The notes under the pieces are model-generated. The model had not been told where the DNA came from and did not search any database. It was given only the letters and a program-made list of their open reading frames with translations. 64,000 nucleotides of DNA from Pseudomonadota bacterium (GTDB lineage Bacteria > Desulfobacterota > Desulfobulbia > Desulfobulbales > Desulfurivibrionaceae). Position numbers and translations under genes: made by a program. The stretch is from contig JAHJRQ010000015.1 of assembly GCA_018830485.1 (NCBI GenBank), positions 620,001 to 684,000 of the forward strand. Direction: 5' to 3'. Shown piece after piece: positions 19,171 through 28,016 of this stretch (positions are counted from its first letter, which is position 1; the number at the start of each line of letters is the position of its first letter).

Positions 19171-20361
19171 ATGGACGCACGCGAACCCTTTCTCTACACC
19201 GCCAATGAGCTGTTTGACTGGATCAGCGGCAAGCCCGACTTTATTCTGCTCGATGTCCGCAATGAAAAGGATTTCTCCAACTGGAGCGTCGAGGGGCCAA
19301 CGTTTTTCCCCTACCTCAATATTCCCTACTTCAATTTCATGGAGGATGTGCAGGGCAGCATCGACCGCATCCCCAAGGGCGAGAAGGTCCGGATCGTCTG
19401 CGCCAAGGAGGGCTCGGCCAAATACGTTGCCGATCTGCTCTGTCAGAACGGCTGTGGCGATGTGGGCTACCTCAAGCAGGGCATTGTCAGTTGGGGCAAT
19501 GTTCTGGCGCCCAAAAAGGTCACGCCGGAGGGACATCCCTATACCGTGTATCAGTTTGTCCGGCCGGGCAAGGCTTCATGCAGCTATCTGCTGATCCATA
19601 AAAACGAGGCCATGGTTTTCGATCCCTCGCGCAACATCGAGGCCTACAAAAGCATTGCCGCCCAGCACGGCAGCACGATTATCGCCAGCTTCGAGACCCA
19701 CCGCCAGGCCGACTATATCTCCGGCACCCCGCAGTTTTCGGAAGAGCCAGGCTGCACGGCCATGGTCAACAGTCTTGATTTTGAGGGGGCGGTTTTTCCC
19801 TGCAAACCCGTGACCCACGAGGAAATCTATACCCTGGGAGGAGACGGGCCGAAGGTCAAGGCGCTGCACACCCCGGGGCATACCATGGGCAGCACCTGCT
19901 ATCTCATCGATGACACCTATCTGGTGAGCGGGGACACCATTTTCATCAACACCGCCGGCCGTCCCGACCTTGGCGGCAGATGGCAGGAATGGGCCAGGGA
20001 GCTCTACATCACCCTGATGCTGCGGCTGCGGGGTCTCGACGACGGGGTGTTGGTGCTGCCCGGCCATTACACGAGCTGGGGCGAGGCCAACTGCTCCCGG
20101 ATCTTCTCGGCCCCTCTGGGACAACTCCGGGAAAGCGTCATCGCCTTCCGGCTGCCCAACGAGAAGAAATTCGCCGATTTCATCCAGGACAACATGCGGC
20201 CTCAGCCCGGAGTCTATGCCGAGATCCGCAGGGTGAACGGGGGCTGGCTCAAGGTCAGCCAGGAGGAGGCTGACACCATGGATTTGGGCAAAAACGAGTG
20301 CGGGGCCAGCAACTACGGCAAGGTGGGCGTCAGCGCGGAGGTGCAGCGCTGCGCGGTGTAG
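19171..20361 (+). CDS. Rhodanese / metallo-beta-lactamase-fold fusion
   Basis: A 396-residue protein. The N-terminal rhodanese domain (about 1-115) has an active-site Cys in RIVCAKEGSAKYV. The C-terminal half is a metallo-beta-lactamase fold of the persulfide-dioxygenase (ETHE1) kind. Its first metal motif is changed: HxHxDH reads THRQADY, so two of three His are lost. The later HTPGHTMGS and SGDTIF and LPGHYTSW motifs are intact, so the His-His-Asp set that binds the single iron in ETHE1 could survive. AGGAGG supports the start. A role in sulfane-sulfur handling is inferred; activity is uncertain. Confidence 0.83.
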   Translation: MDAREPFLYTANELFDWISGKPDFILLDVRNEKDFSNWSVEGPTFFPYLNIPYFNFMEDVQGSIDRIPKGEKVRIVCAKEGSAKYVADLLCQNGCGDVGYLKQGIVSWGNVLAPKKVTPEGHPYTVYQFVRPGKASCSYLLIHKNEAMVFDPSRNIEAYKSIAAQHGSTIIASFETHRQADYISGTPQFSEEPGCTAMVNSLDFEGAVFPCKPVTHEEIYTLGGDGPKVKALHTPGHTMGSTCYLIDDTYLVSGDTIFINTAGRPDLGGRWQEWARELYITLMLRLRGLDDGVLVLPGHYTSWGEANCSRIFSAPLGQLRESVIAFRLPNEKKFADFIQDNMRPQPGVYAEIRRVNGGWLKVSQEEADTMDLGKNECGASNYGKVGVSAEVQRCAV

Positions 20362-20391
20362 CCCGCGCGCAGGGCGGGTGTTGCCGAGGCG

Positions 20392-21579
20392 TCAGTCTGC
20401 CCGGCCCTGCGCGGTTTTCCCCCCCTGCGCCACATCGGGCAGGGGGCACTGCTTGAGAAAGGGAAGATCGTTTTCCCGGTGTATTTCCCGCAGGAGCTGG
20501 TCCGGGGTGTGAAGAAATTCCTCGGCCCGCCTGCGCGGGTCGAAAAAATCCTTGTTAAAGGGCTCGATGAGGTTCAGGTGCTCCCACCGGGTCACATAGT
20601 ACTCGATGAGCTCGGGAAGCGCGGCGAAGATCGTCGCCTCCGGGTCGGGATCGCTGAAGCTCGACTGCCGCAGTTTGGCGGCGGACAGGGTTTGGGTTTC
20701 GTAGAAATTTTTCAAAAACATCAGCTCGGCGGGCAGGCGCGCATCAATGCCGAGCCGGGTTATCAGGCGCACCAGCCGGGTCATGATCCCCAGGCCGAAT
20801 TGCGCCACGGGCAGAGGCAGGTAGATTTCCCGCGGGGTTTTCAGCTCGAGATAGTTCTTGATGGTGAGGATGAGCTGGCCCAGGGAGACCGGGCTTTTAT
20901 CGACAAAGTTGTAGGTCTGCCCGGAAAATTCGGGCCGGTTGTCCAGGACGTGCGCGATGAAATAGGGCAGCTTCCGGGCGTTGGAATAGGAGTGCAGCGC
21001 CTCGGGCCTGGTAAAGAGCACCGGCATGGACCGGTCGACAATGGCGAAGAACAACCGCTGAAAACCCTGGATCTTGTGGTCGTGGGCGCCATAGACGATG
21101 CCGAGCCTGATTGTGGTGTAATCTAGGCCCCGGAGCCTGCGCAGATGTTCCAGGCTCAGCTCGGCCATGAGTTTTGCCTTGGTGTAGTTGGGCAGATCCG
21201 GGCGCAGGTCCAGGCGGTCTTCTTCGCTGAGATTGTGGCCGGTGGGCATGACCGCGGCCGAACTCAGATGGATGTAGGGGATGTCCAGTTCCTGCGCCGC
21301 CTTGGCCAGGGAGACCGTGCCCAGATAGTTTATCTCGTAGGCAAGTTGCGGATCGCTGTCGATGGCGGCAATGGCGCAGTTGATGATAAAGGCGGGTTTG
21401 TTCTTTTCAAAATAGCGGCGGATGTCGTCCGGGTCGCGCAGGCTGAGTTTTTTGCTGTTGGGGGCGAGGACGTTGAGCCGTCCCTCGGCCTGGGTTTTGA
21501 AATAGTAGAGCAGGGTGCCGCCGATCAGGCCGGAGCCGCCGAGGAGTATTCCTGTTTTTTCCGATATGGCTGGCTGCAT
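20392..21579 (-). CDS. NAD-dependent epimerase/dehydratase, extended SDR
   Basis: A 395-residue nucleotide-sugar or dTDP-4-dehydrorhamnose-reductase-like enzyme. It shows the Rossmann motif LLGGSGLIGGTLL at the start, the HLSSAAVMP strand carrying the catalytic Ser, and the YxxxK pair in YTKAK. The C-terminal ~120 residues (EFLHTPDQLLREIHREND and before) extend past the usual RmlD length of about 300. No other sugar genes are adjacent, so the substrate is unknown. It is divergent from holA. Confidence 0.83.
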   Translation of the reverse strand: MQPAISEKTGILLGGSGLIGGTLLYYFKTQAEGRLNVLAPNSKKLSLRDPDDIRRYFEKNKPAFIINCAIAAIDSDPQLAYEINYLGTVSLAKAAQELDIPYIHLSSAAVMPTGHNLSEEDRLDLRPDLPNYTKAKLMAELSLEHLRRLRGLDYTTIRLGIVYGAHDHKIQGFQRLFFAIVDRSMPVLFTRPEALHSYSNARKLPYFIAHVLDNRPEFSGQTYNFVDKSPVSLGQLILTIKNYLELKTPREIYLPLPVAQFGLGIMTRLVRLITRLGIDARLPAELMFLKNFYETQTLSAAKLRQSSFSDPDPEATIFAALPELIEYYVTRWEHLNLIEPFNKDFFDPRRRAEEFLHTPDQLLREIHRENDLPFLKQCPLPDVAQGGKTAQGRAD

Positions 21580-21814
21580 CGAGGCTTTCCGGGGAAGGTT
21601 GGCTGAGGGTGGCCGGCGCTCTTGTCCGGCTTTTTTTCAGTGACAAGGGCAGCCAGACACAGTACTTAATTTTACGATACCTGTTCAATCCGGAGCTGTT
21701 CGGCCACGCCGCTGCTGCGGCAGGGGTATGCTTTGAGAGTAGCAAGAAGGGGTGAGTCAGTCAACAGGAAGCGCGCCGGGGCCGGCAGGCCGGCATGGCG
21801 CGAGGGGTTCAGGG

Positions 21815-23218
21815 ATGCCGGTTTATAAGCGACAGGAAGTCAATACGCTGCTCAAGTCCGTGGAGCGCGGAGAAACCGCCCCGGTCTATCTGCTTTTCGG
21901 CGAGCGCTACCTCTGTCAGGAGATCGCCAACGACCTGGTCTGTTGTTTGCTGCCCGATGAAACCTTCCGCCACAACAGCCTGAAGGTCATTGACGGCGAC
22001 CAGGAAGAGGTGGGCGCCACGGTCAACATGCTCAAAACCTACAGCCTGTTCGGCGCCAGGCAGGTGATCCGGGTAACGGACTCCCAGATTCTTTTTTCCA
22101 AGATTGTGGCCGGCGTCCTGTGGGACAAGGCGCGCAAGGCTTGGAGCGGCAAAGATGTGAAAAAATCCCTGCGGTATCTGACCCAGATGCTCGCCCTGGC
22201 CGATCTTGCCCCTTTGGATTGGGAGAAAGAGGAGATCGCCGCCTGCACGCCCGGCCGCTGGCAGGAGCTGTTCGGCTTTCCCAAGCCGGAGGAGCTGGAT
22301 TGGGCGGCGGAAGCATGCGCGGCGGGCGAGGGGGATTTTTCCGCGGCCGCGCCCAAGGCGGACGGGGCGGAGCTGCTCATGGCCGCCCTGGAGGCGGGAG
22401 TTCCTTCGGGCAATACCCTGATTCTGGTGGCCGAGGCGGCGGACAAGCGCAAGAAGCTGTTCAAGTATCTGGAAAAAAATTGCGTGGTGGTGGATCTCTC
22501 CGTGGACATCGGGGGGAGTTCCGCGGCGCGCAAGGATCAGGACGGACTGCTCAAGGAGATCGTCCGGCAGAATCTGGCCAGGTTCGGCAAGAAATTGGAA
22601 CCGCGCGCCTTGCCGGTACTCCTTGAACGGGTGGGGTTCCATCCGGTGGCCGTGGCCATGGAGGCGGAAAAGCTGGCCCTGTCCGTGGGCGAGGCGGAAA
22701 CCGTCACCATGGACGACCTCAACGCCATGGTAGGCCGGACCCGGGAAGAGGCCCTCTACGAATTGAACGAGGCATTCGGCAATCATGATCTGGACGCGTC
22801 CTTGACGATTTCCCAGCGGTTGCGGGAAAACGGGGTGCATCCGCTCATCGTGGTGGCGGGGTTGCGCAATTTCCTGCGCAAGCTGCTGCTGGTGCGCGCC
22901 GTCATCCAGCATCCTGCCTTTGCATACCCGGAAGGCATCTCCTATGCGGCTTTTCAAAAAGGTTTGCTGCCGCAACTGCAAGAATCGCTCGGCCCGCAGC
23001 AGAAGGCGCTGGCCGGCCACCCCTTTGCCGTATACAAGAGCTTTCAGCAGGCGGAGCGCTTTACCCTGGCGGCCCTGAAGCAGGCCCAAACCGGTCTGCT
23101 TACGGCGGAATACCGGCTGAAAGGGTCCGGTCTTCCGGAATACCTGGTTCTGGAGGATTTTCTTTTTTCCGTCCTGCGGGATCGGGAACGGGCCAGGCCT
23201 GCCACGGTGACCGGATAA
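21815..23218 (+). CDS. holA: DNA polymerase III delta subunit
   Basis: The clamp-loader subunit that opens the beta clamp. Family marks are the N-terminal PVYLLFGERYLCQEIANDL, the central KRKKLFKYLEKN segment, and the C-terminal collar EALYELNEAFGNHDLDASL followed by HPLIVVAGLRNFLRKLLLVRA. I use the ATG giving MPVYKRQ (467 residues). That is about 120 longer than usual: an insertion of about 100 residues, Trp- and Ala-rich, splits the AAA-like domain between about residues 100 and 205. The insertion is in frame and looks genuine. Confidence 0.88.
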   Translation: MPVYKRQEVNTLLKSVERGETAPVYLLFGERYLCQEIANDLVCCLLPDETFRHNSLKVIDGDQEEVGATVNMLKTYSLFGARQVIRVTDSQILFSKIVAGVLWDKARKAWSGKDVKKSLRYLTQMLALADLAPLDWEKEEIAACTPGRWQELFGFPKPEELDWAAEACAAGEGDFSAAAPKADGAELLMAALEAGVPSGNTLILVAEAADKRKKLFKYLEKNCVVVDLSVDIGGSSAARKDQDGLLKEIVRQNLARFGKKLEPRALPVLLERVGFHPVAVAMEAEKLALSVGEAETVTMDDLNAMVGRTREEALYELNEAFGNHDLDASLTISQRLRENGVHPLIVVAGLRNFLRKLLLVRAVIQHPAFAYPEGISYAAFQKGLLPQLQESLGPQQKALAGHPFAVYKSFQQAERFTLAALKQAQTGLLTAEYRLKGSGLPEYLVLEDFLFSVLRDRERARPATVTG

Positions 23219-23313
23219 AGAAAAGTTGGGCAACGGGTGTGCGGATCGGAAAAAAATGATTATTTTTGAACAAACGGACAGACCGGGATTGAGCGCAAGG
23301 GGGCAAAAAAGGC

Positions 23314-23628
23314 ATGGGCGGCGCGGGCAGGGAGGGTGAAGGTGCGGTGGTCACCGAAAAAAAGCAGCAAACCAAGCACCCTTCCATGTATAAGGTGCTG
23401 CTGCACAATGACGACTATACCACCATGGATTTCGTGGTGATGGTGCTGGAAAAAGTGTTTCATAAAAACGTGGCGGAAGCCAACCGGATCATGCTCAATG
23501 TCCATGAGCAGGGGGTTGGGGTGGCGGGGATATACTCGCGCGACGTGGCGGAGACCAAGGTGATTCTGGTCCATGATCTGGCCCGCAAGAATGAATACCC
23601 CTTGAAATGTTCCCTGGAAAAAGCGTAA
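23314..23628 (+). CDS. clpS: ATP-dependent Clp protease adaptor ClpS
   Basis: A 104-residue N-end-rule adaptor that hands substrates to ClpA. It has the [23 protein letters not shown] core with the Asn-Asp pair that binds the N-degron amine, and the [20 protein letters not shown] segment that contacts the ClpA N-domain. The first 20 residues are a flexible tail. It lies 24 bases ahead of clpA in the classic clpS-clpA order. Confidence 0.96.
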   Translation: MGGAGREGEGAVVTEKKQQTKHPSMYKVLLHNDDYTTMDFVVMVLEKVFHKNVAEANRIMLNVHEQGVGVAGIYSRDVAETKVILVHDLARKNEYPLKCSLEKA

Positions 23629-23652
23629 CGGGTTTCCCGTGAGGAGCGCGAG

Positions 23653-25938
23653 ATGATAAATGCAAAATTGGAAATAGCCCTGGTGCGTGCCATCCGGGAG
23701 GCAAAGATCCGCAGGCACGAACATGTCACGGTGGAGCATATCCTCTACGGCCTGCTGGACGACGAGCTGGCCGCCCGGGCCATTGCGGTGTGCGGCGGCG
23801 ATCCCGAGGGGATGAAGAAACGGCTGGAGGATTTTTTCGCCTCCAACCTGCCCATGGTCAAGGAGGGCATTGCCCACGACCCCATCCAGACCCTCGGCTT
23901 CAATAGAGTCTTGCAGCGGGCCATTGCCCATGTGCAGAGCTGCGGCAAAAAAGAGGTGGATGCAGGGGATGTGCTGGCCGCAATCTTTGCCGAGGCCGAG
24001 TCTTTTGCCGTGTATTTTCTCCATTCCGAAGGGATCAGCAAACTCGACGTGACCGAGTATCTCTCCCATGGCCTGGAACGGGAGGAAAAAACCCGGGAGG
24101 AAAAGAAGCCGGAGGAGAAGGGCGCGGAAAAAACCAAGGAAAACGAAGCCTTGGAAAAATACACCATCAACTTCAGCGAGCGGGCCGCCCAGGGCTTGAT
24201 TGATCCCCTGATCGGGAGGACCGCGGAGTTGAAGCGGGTGATGCAGACCCTGTGCCGCCGGCGCAAGAACAATCCGCTGCTGGTGGGCGAGCCGGGGGTC
24301 GGAAAAACCGCCATTGCCGAAGGCCTGGCTCTGCATGTCCATGAAGGCCGGGTGCCGGAACTGTTGCAGGGGGTGGAGATCCGCCTCCTCGACATGGGCG
24401 GGTTGCTTTCCGGCACCAAGTACCGGGGGGATTTCGAGCAGCGGCTCAAGGCGGTGATCTCCGCGGTGGAAAAAGAGCCGCATATCATCCTGTTCATCGA
24501 CGAGATCCATACCATTGTCGGGGCCGGGGCCACCAGCGGCGGCAGCATGGACGCCTCCAACCTGCTCAAGCCCGCCCTCCAGGCCGGGTCGCTGCGCTGC
24601 ATCGGCTCGACCACCTACGAGGAGTACAAGAATTACATCGAAAAGGATAGGGCGCTTTCCCGGCGTTTTCAGAAGATCGACGTCGAGGAGCCCAGCGTGG
24701 CCGAGACCTGCGCTATCCTCCAAGGGCTGCTGCCCCGCTACGAAGAGCATCACAACATCACCTATTCGGCTCCGGCGGTAAAGGCCACGGCGGAACTGGC
24801 CGGCCGGTACATCTCCGACCGGTTTTTGCCGGACAAGGCCATTGACGTGCTGGACGAGATCGGCGCCGCCTTTCGCTTGGCCGCGGTTACAGGCGACAAG
24901 CGGCGGACGGTGACGGTGCGCGATGTGGAAAAGGTGGTTTCCCGGTTGGCTCGGATCCCGGCGAGAAGCGTCAGCGGCTCCGACCTGACCCATCTTCGGG
25001 AGCTGGATGCGGTCCTGAAAAAGACCATCTTCGGCCAGGACCAGGCGATCAGCGCCCTGGTCACGGCGGTGAAACGTTCCCGGGCGGGTCTCAAGCAGAG
25101 CGAGGGGCCCACCGGCTCCTTCCTTTTTGCCGGACCCACCGGGGTTGGCAAGACCGAGGTGGCCAAACAGTTGGCTGCGGCGATGTCCGTGCATTTCGAG
25201 CGGTTCGACATGAGCGAGTACATGGAAAAGCATGCGGTTTCCCGGCTCATCGGCGCGCCTCCGGGCTATGTGGGCTTCGACCAGGGCGGGTTGCTCACCG
25301 ACGCCATCCGCAAACACCCCTACTGCGTGCTCCTGCTCGACGAGATCGAAAAAGCCCACCCGGATCTGTTCAGCATCCTGCTCCAGGTCATGGACCATTC
25401 CACCCTTACGGACAACGCCGGGCGCAAGGCGGATTTCCGCAATGTGATCCTGATCATGACCACCAACGCCGGAGCCCGGGAGCTGAGCGAACGGGCCATC
25501 GGCTTTACCGGAGACAGCCGGGGCAGAAACGACCGGGCCGTGAAGAATCTCTTCTCGCCGGAGTTTCGAAACCGGCTGGACGCGATCATCACCTTCAACC
25601 CCTTGGATGGTGTGCTCATGGAGCGGATCGTGGACAAGATGATCGCTGAGCTGCAAGGGCAACTGGCCGAGCGCAAGGTGACCATCAGCCTCACCCCTGC
25701 GGCGCGGAGCTGGCTGGCCGCCAAGGGTTATGAGCCTGAGTTCGGGGCGCGGCCGCTCAGACGCCTTATCCTGCAGGAGGTGGGGGATGCCTTGACCGAA
25801 GAGCTGCTCTTCGGCCGCTTGGCCAAGGGCGGCAGTGTGCGGATCGGGGTCAAGGCCAACACGTTGACCTATCAGTACGAGGGCAGAGGCCGGGAAGCGA
25901 AGCAGGAAAATCCCCGAAAGTCTGCGCGTTCAAAATAA
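23653..25938 (+). CDS. clpA: ATP-dependent Clp protease ATP-binding subunit ClpA
   Basis: A 761-residue AAA+ unfoldase for ClpP. Domains: Clp-N repeat (1-145), a charged Glu/Lys linker (about 145-170), the first AAA module with Walker A GEPGVGKTA and Walker B ILFIDEIH, and the second with Walker A GPTGVGKTE and Walker B LLLDEIEKAHPD, then the C-terminal D2-small domain. An IGF-type ClpP loop (ERAIGFTGDS) is present between the D2 motifs. clpP is not in the window. GAGGAG precedes the ATG. Confidence 0.97.
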   Translation: MINAKLEIALVRAIREAKIRRHEHVTVEHILYGLLDDELAARAIAVCGGDPEGMKKRLEDFFASNLPMVKEGIAHDPIQTLGFNRVLQRAIAHVQSCGKKEVDAGDVLAAIFAEAESFAVYFLHSEGISKLDVTEYLSHGLEREEKTREEKKPEEKGAEKTKENEALEKYTINFSERAAQGLIDPLIGRTAELKRVMQTLCRRRKNNPLLVGEPGVGKTAIAEGLALHVHEGRVPELLQGVEIRLLDMGGLLSGTKYRGDFEQRLKAVISAVEKEPHIILFIDEIHTIVGAGATSGGSMDASNLLKPALQAGSLRCIGSTTYEEYKNYIEKDRALSRRFQKIDVEEPSVAETCAILQGLLPRYEEHHNITYSAPAVKATAELAGRYISDRFLPDKAIDVLDEIGAAFRLAAVTGDKRRTVTVRDVEKVVSRLARIPARSVSGSDLTHLRELDAVLKKTIFGQDQAISALVTAVKRSRAGLKQSEGPTGSFLFAGPTGVGKTEVAKQLAAAMSVHFERFDMSEYMEKHAVSRLIGAPPGYVGFDQGGLLTDAIRKHPYCVLLLDEIEKAHPDLFSILLQVMDHSTLTDNAGRKADFRNVILIMTTNAGARELSERAIGFTGDSRGRNDRAVKNLFSPEFRNRLDAIITFNPLDGVLMERIVDKMIAELQGQLAERKVTISLTPAARSWLAAKGYEPEFGARPLRRLILQEVGDALTEELLFGRLAKGGSVRIGVKANTLTYQYEGRGREAKQENPRKSARSK

Positions 25939-25984
25939 GGCGAACTTTTTTGCCGGGGGAATTGTCTTTAAAAATACATGTCGG

Positions 25985-26016
25985 CGCACGGCGGAATGGC
26001 TGCCGTGCGTTTTTTC
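25985..26016 (+). terminator. Intrinsic terminator after clpA
   Basis: CGCACGGC (25985-25992) pairs with GCCGTGCG (26002-26009) around a nine-base loop and is followed by a six-T run. Confidence 0.88.
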
Positions 26017-26056
26017 TTATTTTGAAATAACGAGCGGCGGGAGGAGTATTGAGCGT

Positions 26057-26941
26057 ATGGGCGAGGCAACGAAGTGGCGGAATTTTTTTGTGAGCGGATT
26101 ATGTCTGGTGGCGTTGGTCGCCTGCAGCAGTGAAAAGCCGGAGACCCAAGCTGTGGAGCAGGCTGCGGCGGAAGACGGGACTCTGGAGGCGAAACCCGCC
26201 GGCTTGATCCAAGGCAAGGCCAAGGAGGTGCTTGCGGGCGGCGGTTTCACGTACATTCTGATTGGAACTGAAAAGGGAGATACCTGGGTGGCGGTCCCGG
26301 AAACCCAGGTTGCATTGGGTGAGGCATGCACCGTTGCCGAAGGGCAGGTCATGCTTGATTTCCCCAGCAAGAGCCTGAACCGCACCTTTGCCGAGCTTGT
26401 TTTTGCCCAAGGCCTTGAAGGCAAAACAACGGAGATGGGCAATGGCGCCCACGGCGGAGAAGCGGCAGCGCTTCCCGCCGGCCACCCGGCAATGCCTGGA
26501 GCATCCGCGGCCGGAGGTTCTTTCGCAGCAGCCATGCAGCAGGAAGCCGGCGCCGCCCCTGGAGCAGCCGGAGAAACAGCCCCGGGCAGCAGCAAGGCCG
26601 TGGTGCCTTTTGTGGAATTGAAGATTGCCAAGGCTGCCGGCGACAATGCCTTCAGCGTAGGGGATATCTTTGCCAAAGCCACGAGCCTGAACGGAAAAAA
26701 AGTGAAGATCAAGGCGCAGGTGGTCAAGTTTTCTCCCCAGATCATGGGAAAAAACTGGTTGCACTTGCAGGATGGCACCGGCGATCCCCAGAAAAACACC
26801 CATGACCTGGTGGTGACCACGGCAGGCAAGGCGGAAAAGGGCGATGTCGTCACGGTGGAAGGCGTGCTTGCCGCGGATAAGGACTTCGGCGCCGGGTACA
26901 AGTATGCGGCCATTGTTGAAGATGTGACCATCACCCGCTAA
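26057..26941 (+). CDS. Lipoprotein with two OB-like domains (NrfJ-like)
   Basis: A 294-residue exported lipoprotein. The signal peptide ends at the lipobox LVAC with Cys23. Residues about 50-110 resemble the NrfJ family (GKAKEVLAGGGFTYILIG...WVAVPETQVALGEACTV). A low-complexity Ala/Gly/Pro linker (about 125-185) leads to a second OB-type domain (KKVKIKAQVVKFSPQIMGKNWLHLQDGTGD). It probably sits in the cell envelope. Function is unknown; NrfJ-like proteins occur near cytochromes, but none are here. It lies five bases ahead of panE. Confidence 0.82.
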   Translation: MGEATKWRNFFVSGLCLVALVACSSEKPETQAVEQAAAEDGTLEAKPAGLIQGKAKEVLAGGGFTYILIGTEKGDTWVAVPETQVALGEACTVAEGQVMLDFPSKSLNRTFAELVFAQGLEGKTTEMGNGAHGGEAAALPAGHPAMPGASAAGGSFAAAMQQEAGAAPGAAGETAPGSSKAVVPFVELKIAKAAGDNAFSVGDIFAKATSLNGKKVKIKAQVVKFSPQIMGKNWLHLQDGTGDPQKNTHDLVVTTAGKAEKGDVVTVEGVLAADKDFGAGYKYAAIVEDVTITR

Positions 26942-26946
26942 TCACA

Positions 26947-27894
26947 ATGCGGGACATCCTCTCCCACAGGGTCGCCATCGTCGGTCCGGGCGCCCTGGGC
27001 TGTCTGCTCGCCGCCTCTCTCGGCCGGATCGGCGTGGAAATTCGGGTGCTGGATCATGACAGCCAACGGGCTGGACTGCTCCGGCACTCGGGCCTTACCC
27101 TTGAGCAGGGAGAGCGTCTCGAGCATTTTCCCATCCAGGCCACGGCCGATCCCTTGCGGATCGGGCCGGTGGATCTGGTTCTGCTCTGCGTGAAATCTCC
27201 GGCCCTTGGCCGAGCCCTCCTCTCGTTGCGCCCCCTGCTCACGAAAAGCACCCTGCTGCTTGCCTGGCAAAACGGCATCGGCCATCTTCCGGTTTTGCAG
27301 GAGGCGGATCTTCCCTGTTCCGTGGCCTTGGCTGTTACCTCCCTGGGCGCGAATCTGGTTGGTCCGGGGCGGGTGCGTTTCGGGGGGGAGGGTGCAACAC
27401 GTTTCGGCTTTCTGCGTATAACTCAGGAGGAAGCGAAGCCGGCCTTGCAGGAAACGGCGGCACTCTTCCGGCGGGCAGGTTTTGAGGTGCGGGTTGCGGA
27501 GGATATCCAGGCCCAGGTCTGGAATAAACTCCTTGTCAACGTGGGGATCAACGCCCTCACCGCCATCCATGGCTGTGAAAACGGCGCGCTGCTCGATAAC
27601 CCCGAGGCGCTTCGGTTGATGAGGGCGGCGGTGCTGGAGGCGGCCGAAGTCGCCCTGGCCCAGGGGATTGCCGTTGCTCCTGATCCGGTGGCCCGAACCA
27701 TCGCGGTCTGCCGGGCCACCGCAGCCAATATTTCCTCCATGCTCCAGGATGTGCGGCAGGCAAGGCAAACCGAAATAGAGGGCATCAACGGCGCCGTGCT
27801 GGAAGAGGCCAGGCGCCTGGGGATTCCGGCGCCTGTCAACGCCAAACTTTTTGCCGCGGTCCGGGGGATGGAGCAGAGCTATCCGCCGGGGTAA
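26947..27894 (+). CDS. panE: 2-dehydropantoate 2-reductase
   Basis: A 315-residue NADPH-dependent ketopantoate reductase of coenzyme A synthesis. It has the dinucleotide motif VAIVGPGALGCLLAASL, the LLCVKSPALGRAL segment, the catalytic Lys region VWNKLLVNVGINALTAI, and the substrate-binding TEIEGINGAVLEEARRLGIPAPVN segment near the end. The start is five bases after the lipoprotein stop. Confidence 0.93.
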   Translation: MRDILSHRVAIVGPGALGCLLAASLGRIGVEIRVLDHDSQRAGLLRHSGLTLEQGERLEHFPIQATADPLRIGPVDLVLLCVKSPALGRALLSLRPLLTKSTLLLAWQNGIGHLPVLQEADLPCSVALAVTSLGANLVGPGRVRFGGEGATRFGFLRITQEEAKPALQETAALFRRAGFEVRVAEDIQAQVWNKLLVNVGINALTAIHGCENGALLDNPEALRLMRAAVLEAAEVALAQGIAVAPDPVARTIAVCRATAANISSMLQDVRQARQTEIEGINGAVLEEARRLGIPAPVNAKLFAAVRGMEQSYPPG

Positions 27895-27929
27895 GGGGGT
27901 CTTTTTCGGTGTTTTTGTTATGATTCTCC

Positions 27930-27992
27930 TTGACAACTTCCTGTATTCCAATAAAAGTAAAAAGTTTGAGGCTGCGCGGCAGCCTGTTTTTT
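27930..27992 (+). promoter_or_regulatory. metK promoter followed at once by a terminator hairpin
   Basis: TTGACA (27930-27935), a 16-bp spacer and TAAAAG (27952-27957) make a good promoter. About a dozen bases after the -10 a hairpin forms, AGGCTGC (27969-27975) with GCAGCCT (27979-27985) over a 3-base loop, followed by GTTTTTT. The hairpin may end panE transcripts, attenuate metK, or both. The leader after it is only about 25 bases before metK, and I see no SAM riboswitch fold. Confidence 0.6.
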
Positions 27993-28016
27993 CATCGAAA
28001 ATCATGAGGAGTCGGA

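Noticed and set aside
23260-25662. An 800-codon minus-strand frame over clpS-clpA
   Set aside because: Shadow of ClpA, with no conserved motif.
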